Assembly (NCBI RefSeq): GCF_021021435.1
Contig: NZ_JAINWI010000025.1
Location: 1-44,466, forward strand
DNA length: 44,466 bases
From: Seohaeicola saemankumensis
GTDB taxonomy: Bacteria; Pseudomonadota; Alphaproteobacteria; Rhodobacterales; Rhodobacteraceae
Direction of reading: 5' to 3'
Shown: positions 26,674 to 35,427 of the stretch, in pieces
How positions within the stretch are numbered: position 1 is the first letter of the stretch
How the letters are laid out: every line of letters starts with the position of its first letter
The notes under the pieces: model-generated
Databases searched by the model: none
What the model was told of the DNA's origin: nothing
What the model saw: the letters and a program-made list of their open reading frames with translations, nothing else
Program-made: the position numbers and the translations under genes

Positions 26674-28302
26674 ATGTACGACTATATCATCGTTGGTGCC
26701 GGGTCCGCCGGTTGCGTTTTGGCCAACCGGCTGTCGGCAGACCCGGCAAAACGCGTCGCGCTTATTGAAGCAGGACCAAAAGACAAGAGCCCTTTGATTC
26801 ACATGCCGCTGGGGATCGCCTTGTTGGCCAACAGCAAGAAATTGAATTGGGCATTTGACACTGAACCGCAAGAGCACCTGAATGGCCGTAGGCTGTTCTG
26901 GCCGCGCGGCAAGACGCTGGGCGGTTCGTCGTCGATCAACGCCATGGTGTATATTCGCGGGCACAAGGCCGACTACGACTACTGGGCGTCAGAGGCGGGC
27001 ACGGATGTCTGGGGCTGGGACCGCATGACAGACCTGTTCAAGCGGATCGAAGACAACCATCGCTTCGGCGCAACCGACACCCACGGCAAGGGCGGGGAAC
27101 TGTCCGTTAGTGAACTGAAAACCGTGAACCCCCTAAGCCGTGATTTCGTGCAAGCCGGACGCGAATTGCAGATTCCCCATAACGGCGATTTCAACAGCGG
27201 CGACCAAGAGGGCCTGGGCATGTACCAGGTTACGCAAAAGGACGGCCGGCGCTGGAGTGCGGCGCAAGCCTTTCTGCGTGGGGCTGAAGCCCGGTCCAAC
27301 CTTGAAATATTCACCGACGCCCGCGTGACGCGGGTCGTTATGGAGGACAAGACAGCAACCGGTGTCACCTTGCGGGAAGGCGGCGAATACCGCCAACTGC
27401 GCCTGAATGATGGCGGCGAGGTGATCCTGGCCGGCGGGGCCGTAAATTCACCGCAGCTTCTGCTGCTGTCCGGTATCGGGGATGCCCAGGAAATCAAACG
27501 GCATGGTCTTGCGGTCGTTCACGATCTTCCCGAGGTTGGTAAGAACATGGCCGACCACCTTGATGTGACGATCATGCATGCCGCAAGTTCACGGCGCCCG
27601 ATCGGTGTAGCGCCCAGTTTTTTGCCGCGTGGTGTTGGCGGATTGTTTTCCTACATCTTCAGGCGCAAGGGGTTTCTGACGTCGAATGTGGCGGAAAGCG
27701 GTGGGTTCATTAAGTCGTCGCCTGATCGCGACAGGCCGAATGTTCAGTTTCACTTCCTGCCTACCTATCTAAAGGATCATGGTCGTCAGATCGCATTCGG
27801 CTATGGCTATACCCTGCACATCTGCGATCTTCTTCCCAAGAGCCGCGGTTATATCGGCCTCAAAAGTCCGGACCCTATGGACGATCCTTTGATTCAGCCG
27901 AATTACCTTCATGATCCTGAAGACCTGAAAACCATGGTTGCCGCGTTCAAAGCGGGGCGCAGGATACTCGAAGCGCCAGCAATGTCTGCGCACAGCAAAT
28001 ACGAAGTGCACCCCGGTAAATCCGTACAGACCAACGATGAGATCGTGGCATTCATCCGGGAAAGTGCAGAAACAATCTATCACCCGGTTGGCACATGCCG
28101 AATGGGTGCGGACAAAAATTCGGTGGTAGATCCCGAACTTAAGGTTCGCGGTGTATCTGGGCTGCGGGTTGTGGATGCATCCATCATGCCAAGCCTTGTC
28201 GCCGGAAACACCAACGCTCCCACAATGGTCATTGCTGAAAACGCGGCCGAGATCATTCTGGGGCAGGTGCGTATTCTTGACAGGAGCCGGTCAGTTGCCT
28301 GA
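26674..28302 (+). CDS. alkJ: GMC-family alcohol dehydrogenase AlkJ
   Basis: A 542-residue FAD enzyme of the glucose-methanol-choline family. The N-terminal [18 protein letters not shown] binds [17 protein letters not shown] is GMC signature 1, [15 protein letters not shown] is signature 2, and [10 protein letters not shown] with His470 carries the catalytic base. It oxidises the alcohol made by AlkB and passes electrons to the respiratory chain at the cytoplasmic membrane. I chose ATG 26674 with AGGGAGAG upstream, 31 bases after alkH; an earlier in-frame start would lie inside alkH. Confidence 0.92.
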   Translation: MYDYIIVGAGSAGCVLANRLSADPAKRVALIEAGPKDKSPLIHMPLGIALLANSKKLNWAFDTEPQEHLNGRRLFWPRGKTLGGSSSINAMVYIRGHKADYDYWASEAGTDVWGWDRMTDLFKRIEDNHRFGATDTHGKGGELSVSELKTVNPLSRDFVQAGRELQIPHNGDFNSGDQEGLGMYQVTQKDGRRWSAAQAFLRGAEARSNLEIFTDARVTRVVMEDKTATGVTLREGGEYRQLRLNDGGEVILAGGAVNSPQLLLLSGIGDAQEIKRHGLAVVHDLPEVGKNMADHLDVTIMHAASSRRPIGVAPSFLPRGVGGLFSYIFRRKGFLTSNVAESGGFIKSSPDRDRPNVQFHFLPTYLKDHGRQIAFGYGYTLHICDLLPKSRGYIGLKSPDPMDDPLIQPNYLHDPEDLKTMVAAFKAGRRILEAPAMSAHSKYEVHPGKSVQTNDEIVAFIRESAETIYHPVGTCRMGADKNSVVDPELKVRGVSGLRVVDASIMPSLVAGNTNAPTMVIAENAAEIILGQVRILDRSRSVA

Positions 28303-28369
28303 ACAACTTGATAAAAAAGCGAAAAAGCAGTCCGTTGCCAAGGGTGCGATGGGGTTTGTTGTAAGAAAC

Positions 28370-28394
28370 TGCAAGCCGTGACCAACGGCTTGCA
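28370..28394. other. perfect hairpin between alkJ and alkK
   Basis: TGCAAGCCGT, loop GACCA, ACGGCTTGCA give a 10-bp perfect stem. No T-run follows, so it is not a standard terminator. It may slow transcription or protect mRNA ends inside the operon. Confidence 0.45.
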
Positions 28395-28451
28395 AGCCTT
28401 CCAGACCGACCACAAGGCCGCTCTTGAATTCAAATCCGGAAAGGAAGCTAA

Positions 28452-30074
28452 ATGCGCGGACAAATGATGGCGATGCCACTCACAATCCACTCACTCATTG
28501 ATCACGGCGCTCGCTATCACGGCAACACCGAGATTGTGTCGGTGGAAACAGACGGCACAAAGACAAAGACGAACTGGAAAAGGATTTCCGACAGATCCCG
28601 ACAACTCGGCTCTGCGCTGACAAAGCTGGGGCTCTTCAAAGGGGATCGCGTTGCGACGATTGCTTGGAACAACGCGCGGCATTTGGAATGCTACTTTGGC
28701 ATTTCCTGCGGTGGAATGGTGTGCCACACGATCAATCCGCGCCTCTTTCCCGAGCAGCTTGTCTATATCATCAACCACGCGGAAGACCGGGTCATCTTTT
28801 TCGACAAGACGTTCCTTCCGATAATCGAAGGGATCCGAGAGAAGCTGACGACTGTCGACACGTTCGTCCTTATGTCGGAGCATGACGAACAGGCAGCAAG
28901 TAAAATCCCCGGACTTGTGTTTTATGAGGATTTCCTGGCCGCCGGGGACGAAAACGCCGATTGGGTGGATGTCGACGAGAATGACGCATCCAGTCTTTGC
29001 TATACCTCCGGCACCACAGGAAACCCCAAAGGCGTTCTTTATTCGCACCGCTCTACTGTGTTGCATTCGATGGGCGCGGCCCTTCCCGATACGCTGAACA
29101 TTTCAGCGCGCGAAGTAATGATGCCGGTAGTTCCGATGTTCCACGTCAATGCCTGGGGCATCCCTTATGCCGCCGCGATGGTCGGTGCCAAGCTGGTCTT
29201 GCCCGGTCCGGGCCTTGACGGTGACAGCATCGCACGGCTTATAGACGACGAAGGCGTGACGGTCGCGCTTGGTGTTCCGACAATCTGGCAAGGGCTTCTC
29301 GCATCGCTCGACAAGCTTGGTTCCAAAGCTGAGTCGCTTACAAGAACGGTCGTCGGTGGGTCGGCTTGTCCACCTTCGATGATCGCCGAGTTCCGCGACA
29401 AATATGGAATAGAAGTCGTACACGCTTGGGGTATGACCGAAACCTCGCCTCTCGGAACTGCAAATGCCTTGCTCGAGCGCCATGCAGTCATGACCGAGGA
29501 AGAACAGGCGAAAGTTCGTGAAAGCCAGGGCCGCCCGCCGTATGGCGTGGAACTTAAGATCGTGGACGATGCAGGCAATCCACTTCCCGAAGATGGGGCA
29601 GCGCAAGGCAATCTCCGCATTCGCGGCCATTGGGTTGTAGACAGCTATTTCGGTGCGGAAGCTGGCACGACTTTGGAATCCGATGGGTGGTTTGAAACTG
29701 GCGATGTGGCCTCGATCAATGCTGATGGGTTTATGACGATCCGGGATCGTTCCAAGGACATCATCAAATCGGGCGGCGAATGGATTTCCACCGTCGAACT
29801 TGAAGGCATCGCTGTCGGCCATCCGGGTATTGCGGATGCCGCCGCAATTGCAGCGAAGCATGAGAAGTGGGACGAGCGTCCCGTTCTCATTGCGGTGCGG
29901 GCGCTTGGAACAAGCCTGACGGAGAAAGAACTGATTTCCTTCTTCTCTGACAAAGTGGCCAAGTGGCAAGTCCCCGATGCCGTCGTTTTTGTGGAGGAAT
30001 TGCCGAGAAACGCAACTGGCAAGGTGCTGAAGAACAAGTTGCGAGAGGCCTACGGGGACGTGCTTCTGGCCTGA
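28452..30074 (+). CDS. alkK: acyl-CoA synthetase AlkK
   Basis: A 540-residue ANL-superfamily ligase. The ATP loop is YTSGTTGNPKGVLYSH, followed by AWGMTETSP, ETGDVASI and the C-terminal lysine motif PRNATGKVLKNKLRE. It makes medium-chain acyl-CoA from the fatty acid produced by AlkH, which commits it to beta-oxidation. Its N-terminal TIHSLIDHGARYHG fits the medium-chain AlkK type. GGAAGGAAG precedes the ATG at 28452; ATGs at 28464, 28467 and 28473 are also possible. A 150-base gap with a hairpin separates it from alkJ. Confidence 0.9.
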   Translation: MRGQMMAMPLTIHSLIDHGARYHGNTEIVSVETDGTKTKTNWKRISDRSRQLGSALTKLGLFKGDRVATIAWNNARHLECYFGISCGGMVCHTINPRLFPEQLVYIINHAEDRVIFFDKTFLPIIEGIREKLTTVDTFVLMSEHDEQAASKIPGLVFYEDFLAAGDENADWVDVDENDASSLCYTSGTTGNPKGVLYSHRSTVLHSMGAALPDTLNISAREVMMPVVPMFHVNAWGIPYAAAMVGAKLVLPGPGLDGDSIARLIDDEGVTVALGVPTIWQGLLASLDKLGSKAESLTRTVVGGSACPPSMIAEFRDKYGIEVVHAWGMTETSPLGTANALLERHAVMTEEEQAKVRESQGRPPYGVELKIVDDAGNPLPEDGAAQGNLRIRGHWVVDSYFGAEAGTTLESDGWFETGDVASINADGFMTIRDRSKDIIKSGGEWISTVELEGIAVGHPGIADAAAIAAKHEKWDERPVLIAVRALGTSLTEKELISFFSDKVAKWQVPDAVVFVEELPRNATGKVLKNKLREAYGDVLLA

Positions 30075-30166
30075 TCAAACAGCATGCAGACGAAATAGCA
30101 GGTCGCATTTTCGGTCTGCATGCTGGTGCGCGTCAAGCGCAATAAACCAACCAAAGGGAGGATTAA

Positions 30167-30853
30167 ATGAAATACACTGGTTTAATGTCGAAAGTGCCTT
30201 ATGCCGCGAAAATCATGGCTATCATGATGATAGGCTGCTTTGAATCTCTCAGCCCCGCAAATGCGGAACCACTTTACTCTAAAGGAGATTGGCTTTTGGG
30301 CTTGAACGCGGTGAAGGTATTCACCGACGAAACTCTGGATTCGGTCAGCGCGGGTGGTGCTCCAATACCGGGGGCTGGTATTGATATCTCCGATGACACC
30401 ACGTTAAGCTTCGACGTTTCATATTTTTTGAACTCATCTATAGCGTTGAACTTCTTTGGTGGTTTGCCTGCCAGCGCAAATCTTGCGGGGACCGGCAGCT
30501 TGGGAGGGCTGTCTGTTGGGAAGACGAAATATGGCCCGGCTATCTTATCGCTTCAATATCACTTTGCGACCAGTGCCGCCGTTAGCCCTTATGTTGGGGC
30601 CGGTATTGCTCGGATCTTGTTTCTCGACGAACAAGGGGTTGGACTGGCGGACCTTGACCTAAAAGACTCTTGGGCACCGGCTCTCCAAGTTGGAATGCGC
30701 TATCAAGTGAGTGAGAATTGGTTTGCCAATGCTGATATACGTTACACGCCATTCGAAACAGATATCTCTGGGGCACTTGGCGGGGCGCCGGTCAGAGGCA
30801 AGGTATCGGTGGACCCAACGATCCTGAATATTGGTATTGCCTACCGATTTTAG
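30167..30853 (+). CDS. alkL: OmpW-type outer membrane protein AlkL
   Basis: A 228-residue protein with a signal peptide ending at ANA near residue 37, then beta-strand-rich sequence and a terminal Phe (IAYRF) typical of outer membrane barrels. The pattern of WLLGLNAVKVF, LSFDVSYFLNSSIALNFFGG and ADIRYTPFETD fits OmpW/AlkL. AlkL lets alkanes cross the outer membrane. GGGAGGA is 6 bases before the ATG. It ends the alk operon. Confidence 0.9.
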   Translation: MKYTGLMSKVPYAAKIMAIMMIGCFESLSPANAEPLYSKGDWLLGLNAVKVFTDETLDSVSAGGAPIPGAGIDISDDTTLSFDVSYFLNSSIALNFFGGLPASANLAGTGSLGGLSVGKTKYGPAILSLQYHFATSAAVSPYVGAGIARILFLDEQGVGLADLDLKDSWAPALQVGMRYQVSENWFANADIRYTPFETDISGALGGAPVRGKVSVDPTILNIGIAYRF

Positions 30854-30886
30854 GGCTTCCTATTTAACAGAATAAAGCCGAACGCG

Positions 30887-30909
30887 AGGGTAGGTTACCT
30901 CAACCCTTT
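30887..30909 (+). terminator. possible alk operon terminator
   Basis: AGGGT and ACCCT pair, extended by AGG/CCT around a TTA loop with two unpaired bases, followed by TT. It lies about 35 bases after the alkL stop. The stem is short, so support is modest. Confidence 0.4.
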
Positions 30910-31197
30910 GCTGTTCGATAGGCAATGAATGTTCAGCCAATCCCGCGATCTCGGGACAGGATGCGCCAAACCTGTGTGGAGTGTGATCTTGCGGCCGAAT
31001 GGGGAGATGACAACAGCAATATGACCGTTGGTATCGCCGTGCTCTCTCAGCGCGGCGATACCTCTACAACTTGGCGTGTAACGCCCGCACGGTCTCCTCG
31101 TTCTTGGAGATTAACAGACGTCACCTCGTAGCTTCGGGCATTGTCCGATTTTCGGGAGGTGCTCACCTTTAAACCTTGAGGTCTGCCTGCGACCTTG

Positions 31198-31227
31198 CTA
31201 AAAATCGAACAATCATTAGATTTTTAG
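31198..31227. promoter_or_regulatory. inverted repeat before the CoA-transferase gene
   Basis: CTAAAAATC and GATTTTTAG are exact reverse complements separated by 12 bases. The repeat ends 17 bases before the proposed start codon. It may be an operator for a dimeric regulator or an AT-rich hairpin in the leader. Confidence 0.45.
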
Positions 31228-31244
31228 AAAAGTCGAAAGTGCGG

Positions 31245-32456
31245 ATGTCTGGACCCCTTGATCAACTGAAGGTTATAGAACTTGGTCACGTAATTGCCGG
31301 ACCACTGTCGGCAGCTTTACTCTCGGATTTTGGTGCAGATGTCATCAAGATCGAAGCCCCCAACCGGACAGATATGATGCGCGACCTTGGTCCAAAGGCA
31401 GAGGATGGGGTAGGCATTTGGTGGAAGACTTTGGGCCGCAACAAGAAAACTCTAGCTCTGGATTGGAAGTCCGACGAGGGCCGAGACATCCTTCGCAAGT
31501 TGGTTGAAGAGGCCGACGTATTGGTCGAAAACTTCCGGCCGGGCGTTTTAGAACGTGCTGGTGTCGGGCCAGAAATCCTGCACGATTGGAACCCGGACTT
31601 GGTCGTTTTGCGGGTTTCTGGTTACGGACAGGATGGTCCGATGCGCGACGTGCCAGCTTTTGGGCGGGCTGCAGAGGCCATGAGCGGTTTAGCACATCTA
31701 ACTGGTTTCGAGGACGGGCCGCCGATGCACCCCGGCTTTCCGGCGGCCGACAGCACGACAGGGCTAATGGGCGCTTTGGGAATCATGATCGCGCTATTTG
31801 CCCGCGAAAAGGGGATAGCACGCGGTCAGGTCGTCGATCTTGCAGTATTCGAAGCTTTGCTTCGTTTGATGGATTATCCTGTCCCCGCACTGACAGGCGC
31901 AAACCTCTCGCCGCGGCGCAATGGACTCCGCCAGCCGATGGACTTTGCTCCAGGGGGTATGTTCCGAACGTCTGATGGGGTGTGGCTGACAGTTTCTGCA
32001 GGGAGCGCCGAAACCGCGCAACGACTGTTGCGTGCCGTCGGCGGGGGCGCCCTGGCCGATGATCCGAGGTTTGCGACACTTGGCGAGATGTCGCGGCACA
32101 TGGCGGTGGTCTTCGATGCGATAAATGATTTTGTCACGCAGCACACGGCTAAAGAAGTGGAGGCGGAATTCGCCCGCCATGATGCCGTTGTTTCGCGTGT
32201 GTTGAGTGTCGAGGAAATCACGACGAACGAGCAGATACGCCATCGCGGGGATATTGTATCGGTCGCAGGTGAGCAAACTCAGGTCATTGGCCCGGTCCCG
32301 CATCTGAGCGCGACGCCCGGCAAGCTTCGTTGGCTGGGACGACAGCCTGGCGCAGACAGCCAAAGCATTCTGCGTGATCTGGGTTTTGATGACGAGCGGA
32401 TCACTGCCCTTTGTGAGGCAGGAGTCGTGAGGCTGGAAGGGAAGAGGGTGCCATGA
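31245..32456 (+). CDS. class III CoA-transferase (CaiB/BaiF family)
   Basis: A 403-residue family III CoA-transferase. The N-terminus LKVIELGHVIAGPLSAALLSDFGADVIKIE is diagnostic, ENFRPGVLERAGVG follows, and the catalytic Asp is most likely in FPAADSTTG. It moves CoA from an acyl-CoA donor to a free carboxylic acid. I chose ATG 31245, where family similarity begins; a TTG at 31176 would add 23 residues and include the inverted repeat. The acyl-CoA dehydrogenase start overlaps its stop by 4 bases, so the two act together. The acid it activates is unknown. Confidence 0.88.
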   Translation: MSGPLDQLKVIELGHVIAGPLSAALLSDFGADVIKIEAPNRTDMMRDLGPKAEDGVGIWWKTLGRNKKTLALDWKSDEGRDILRKLVEEADVLVENFRPGVLERAGVGPEILHDWNPDLVVLRVSGYGQDGPMRDVPAFGRAAEAMSGLAHLTGFEDGPPMHPGFPAADSTTGLMGALGIMIALFAREKGIARGQVVDLAVFEALLRLMDYPVPALTGANLSPRRNGLRQPMDFAPGGMFRTSDGVWLTVSAGSAETAQRLLRAVGGGALADDPRFATLGEMSRHMAVVFDAINDFVTQHTAKEVEAEFARHDAVVSRVLSVEEITTNEQIRHRGDIVSVAGEQTQVIGPVPHLSATPGKLRWLGRQPGADSQSILRDLGFDDERITALCEAGVVRLEGKRVP

Positions 32457-33619
32457 CATTTAGAATGAGCGCTGACCAACAGGAAATCCGCGACCAGATT
32501 CTTCGGATTTGTGCCCAGTTTGACGACAACTACTGGCTGGAACGGGATCGCAAAGGTGGTTTCCCCCATGATCTGCACAGGGCCATGGCCGATGGCGGTT
32601 GGCTTGGTATCGCTATGCCGGAAGCTGTCGGCGGCGCCGGTCTGGGGATCACCGAAGCGACTATCATGATGCAGGCAATAGCCGAGTCAGGTGCTGGCGC
32701 AAGCGGAGCCTCGGCCATCCACATGAACATTTTCGGGCTCAACCCGGTGGTGAAGTTTGGGACCGATGAGCAGCGCGCGCGCATGCTTGGCCCTCTAATT
32801 GCTGGTGATGAAAAAGCTTGTTTCGCCGTGACCGAGCCGACCACCGGCCTGGACACCACAAAACTGAAGACAATGGCGGTACGACAGGGAGATAGATATG
32901 TCGTACACGGACAAAAAGTCTGGATTTCTACCGCGCAGGTGGCGCACAAGATGCTTCTTTTGGCCAGAACGACGCGGCTTGAGGATGTGACCAAGCCGAC
33001 CGAAGGGCTGAGCCTGTTCTATACGGATCTAAACCGTGACTTCATTGATGTGCGAGAGATCGAAAAGATGGGTCGAAAGGCCGTCGATTCGAACGAGGTC
33101 TTCATTGATGGGCTACCGATTCCGGCAGAGGACCTGATCGGAGAGGAGGGCGAAGGCTTTAGGCAGATTTTGCACGGGTTGAATCCCGAACGCATCCTGG
33201 TGGCCGGCGAATGCATTGGTATTGCGCGCAACGCACTGGCGCGCGCGGCGCATTATGCAAACGAACGTGTGGTTTTTGACCGCCCGATCGGCCAAAATCA
33301 GGGTGTTCAGCATCCTCTCGCCAAAGCCTGGGCGCGGGTGGAATCTGCCAATCTCATGGTGATGCACGCAGCCGCCCTTTACGATGCGGGAGAGCCCTGC
33401 GGCGTCGAGGCGAACGCTGCCAAGCTATTGGCTGCCGACGCCGCGGTCGAGGCGACTGAAGCCGCGCAAATTACGTTTGGCGGATTCGGATACGCCAAGG
33501 AATATCACGTCGAGCGGTTAGTACGGGAGGCTCTGCTTTTCCGCATCGTACCGGTGACACCGCAGATGCTTTTGTCATTCATAGCGGAAAAAGCCCTTGG
33601 GCTTCCAAAGTCTTACTGA
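32453..33619 (+). CDS. acyl-CoA dehydrogenase
   Basis: A 388-residue flavin enzyme of the acyl-CoA dehydrogenase family. CFAVTEPTTG, GQKVWISTA and the C-terminal FGGFGYAKEYHVERLVREA with its RD/RE-type end are typical. It would introduce the alpha-beta double bond in an acyl-CoA and pass electrons to electron-transfer flavoprotein, whose beta subunit gene begins at the right end of this window. The start codon overlaps the CoA-transferase stop (ATGA). Which acyl-CoA it uses cannot be told. Confidence 0.9.
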   Translation: MTFRMSADQQEIRDQILRICAQFDDNYWLERDRKGGFPHDLHRAMADGGWLGIAMPEAVGGAGLGITEATIMMQAIAESGAGASGASAIHMNIFGLNPVVKFGTDEQRARMLGPLIAGDEKACFAVTEPTTGLDTTKLKTMAVRQGDRYVVHGQKVWISTAQVAHKMLLLARTTRLEDVTKPTEGLSLFYTDLNRDFIDVREIEKMGRKAVDSNEVFIDGLPIPAEDLIGEEGEGFRQILHGLNPERILVAGECIGIARNALARAAHYANERVVFDRPIGQNQGVQHPLAKAWARVESANLMVMHAAALYDAGEPCGVEANAAKLLAADAAVEATEAAQITFGGFGYAKEYHVERLVREALLFRIVPVTPQMLLSFIAEKALGLPKSY

Positions 33620-33656
33620 TCGGAGATGACGGGAGGGACGACTGGGAAAAGTTGTC

Positions 33657-33685
33657 TTGACCAATTTTCTAACGTGCGTTAGATT
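33657..33685 (+). promoter_or_regulatory. promoter with embedded operator before the SDR gene
   Basis: TTGACC (33657-33662), 17 bases, then TAGATT (33680-33685) form a sigma-70-like promoter, about 43 bases before the SDR start. The perfect-arm palindrome TCTAACG, TG, CGTTAGA at 33668-33683 fills the spacer and touches the -10, where a bound repressor would block polymerase. The shape fits TetR-type operators that control acyl-CoA genes. No regulator gene is adjacent. Confidence 0.65.
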
Positions 33686-33727
33686 AATGTCAGATACCCC
33701 GAAAAAGGGGGAATGGGAGGAGGCGTC

Positions 33728-34582
33728 ATGAATAAGACGCAGTTCGGGTCTTCTAGGGAGGACCTGTCAAAACGTTCAACCGTTTACGCAAACGATTTGT
33801 TCGCGGGTAAAACCGTTGTGGTGACCGGCGCAGGCGGCGGATTGGGGCTGGCAATTGCGACCTTGTTCGCCAGGCTGGGGGCCAATCTGGCAATCAATGG
33901 ACGTAACGAAGAGAAGCTGGCTTTGGCTGGGGAGTTCCTCGAAAGTTTCGGGGGCAAAGTTCTCGCCTTGCCCATGACCATCCGGGAGCCTGAACAGGTC
34001 GCGGATTTTGTCGCTAAGACCAATCAGGAATTCGGAGCGATTGATGTTTTGGTGAACAATGCTGGGGGCCAATTTCCGCAAGCTGCCTTGGAGTTCAGTC
34101 AAAAGGGCTGGAATGCAGTCATAGACACCAATCTCAACGGCACTTGGTGGATGATGCAATCCGCTGCGCGCCACTGGGTTGCCAACAAGCAGCCGGGTTC
34201 CATCGTCAACATCGTAGCCGATGTTTGGCGCGGTATGCCTGGGATTGCGCATACCTGCGCCGCCCGGGCAGGGGTAATTTACCTGTCTAAGTCGGTCGCT
34301 GTGGAGTGGGCGCCGCATGATATACGCGTGAACTGCGTGGCGCCGGGTTGCTGCGAAAGCAACGGTTTCGGGAATTATCCCGCAGAGGGTGCCGCAACCT
34401 TTCAGGATTCCAATCCGATGCGGCATGCTGGGGACGAATGGGATGTCGCTGAAGGTGTTGTCTATATGGCGGCCAATTCAGGAAAATTCGTAACTGGAGA
34501 AGTTCTGAACATCGACGGTGGGCAGCAATTGTGGGGGGATCCATGGCCAACGGGACGACCGGACTATTTTCGGATCTCCTGA
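33728..34582 (+). CDS. SDR oxidoreductase, enoyl/dienoyl-CoA reductase-like
   Basis: A 284-residue short-chain dehydrogenase. VVTGAGGGLGLAIA binds the nucleotide and VNNAGGQFP follows. At the active site the usual YxxxK is replaced: the aligned residues read TCAAR in AHTCAARAGVIYLSKS. This HxxAARAG pattern, with AVEWAPHDIRVNCVAPG, is like peroxisomal trans-2-enoyl-CoA and 2,4-dienoyl-CoA reductases rather than classic alcohol dehydrogenases. It probably reduces a double bond in an acyl-CoA. GGGAGGAGG precedes ATG 33728. It is the first gene after the operator-containing promoter. Confidence 0.82.
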   Translation: MNKTQFGSSREDLSKRSTVYANDLFAGKTVVVTGAGGGLGLAIATLFARLGANLAINGRNEEKLALAGEFLESFGGKVLALPMTIREPEQVADFVAKTNQEFGAIDVLVNNAGGQFPQAALEFSQKGWNAVIDTNLNGTWWMMQSAARHWVANKQPGSIVNIVADVWRGMPGIAHTCAARAGVIYLSKSVAVEWAPHDIRVNCVAPGCCESNGFGNYPAEGAATFQDSNPMRHAGDEWDVAEGVVYMAANSGKFVTGEVLNIDGGQQLWGDPWPTGRPDYFRIS

Positions 34583-34620
34583 TAAAAGCCATGGACGTTA
34601 GTGGGGAAAACAGAATCTAG

Positions 34621-35427
34621 ATGACGATGAAGAGCAAAGCGGCAATCGGAGCCGATGATGGGGCAATACTTGAGTGCAACGGGGTCGAACGTCGGTTTGG
34701 CGGCATCGTCGCTGTTACAGGTGTTGATCTCGTCATTCGAAAAGGCGAAATTTTTGGACTTGTCGGTCCGAATGGTAGCGGCAAGACAACACTAACGAAT
34801 GCAATTACCGGGTTTTATCCGCCAAACGCAGGTAGTGTCCGGCTCGCAGGAAAAGACATTACAGGCACAGCGCCTCACAATGTTGCTAAGCTTGGGGTCG
34901 CCCGGACGTTCCAGAATCTCGCCCTATTCAACGGGATGAGCGTTTTGGATAACATCCTGCTCGGGCGGCACATCCACATGAAGCCAGGCGTTTTGCGTAC
35001 AGCGCTTTATTGGTGGGCGGCGCGGCATGAAGAGATCGAGAACCGAAAAATCGTCGAGGAAGTGATCGAATTTCTACAGCTTGAAAGCATCCGGCATGAG
35101 ATGGTCGATGGTCTTCCAATAGGGTTAAAAAAACGGGTCGAACTGGCGAGGGCATTGGTAGCTGAGCCGCAGATGTTGATTCTCGATGAGCCGATGGCAG
35201 GCATGAACCAGGAAGAAAAGGGGTACATGTCCCGCTTCATTCTGGATGCCCGGGCCGAACGCGGTGTCAGCGTTCTGCTGATCGAGCACCATATGGATGT
35301 CATTATCGGCATTTGTGATCGGATGCTGGCCTTGAATTATGGCGAAATGATCGCCAGCGGCATCCCGAGAGAGGTTGTGAAAGACCCACGGGTCATCGAG
35401 GCATATATCGGAGGGTCGCATGACTGA
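34621..35427 (+). CDS. Liv-type ABC transporter ATPase (LivG-like)
   Basis: A 268-residue ATP-binding subunit with Walker A GPNGSGKTT, the signature-like GLKKRVELARAL, Walker B LILDEPMAGM and the switch His in IEHHMD. The long insert after GRHIHMKPG and the GVARTFQN block fit LivG. It forms the importer motor with the LivF-like protein. The C-terminal VIEAYIGG is typical. Its last codons overlap the acyl-CoA synthetase start by 8 bases. Confidence 0.88.
   Translation: MTMKSKAAIGADDGAILECNGVERRFGGIVAVTGVDLVIRKGEIFGLVGPNGSGKTTLTNAITGFYPPNAGSVRLAGKDITGTAPHNVAKLGVARTFQNLALFNGMSVLDNILLGRHIHMKPGVLRTALYWWAARHEEIENRKIVEEVIEFLQLESIRHEMVDGLPIGLKKRVELARALVAEPQMLILDEPMAGMNQEEKGYMSRFILDARAERGVSVLLIEHHMDVIIGICDRMLALNYGEMIASGIPREVVKDPRVIEAYIGGSHD

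Larger units (their letters stand above)
30854..31244. other. gap between alk operon and acyl-CoA module
   Basis: About 390 bases with no gene I can support; a frame at 30925-31131 has no start signal or likeness. It holds a weak terminator candidate near its left end and an inverted repeat just before the CoA-transferase gene, both listed separately. Confidence 0.55.

Noticed and set aside
28295-28381. Small frame starting at TTG inside the alkJ-alkK gap (about 28 residues, Lys-rich)
   Set aside because: It overlaps the alkJ stop, has no clear ribosome binding site and ends in the hairpin.
30925-31131. 68-codon frame between alkL and the CoA-transferase gene
   Set aside because: No ribosome binding site or recognisable pattern.
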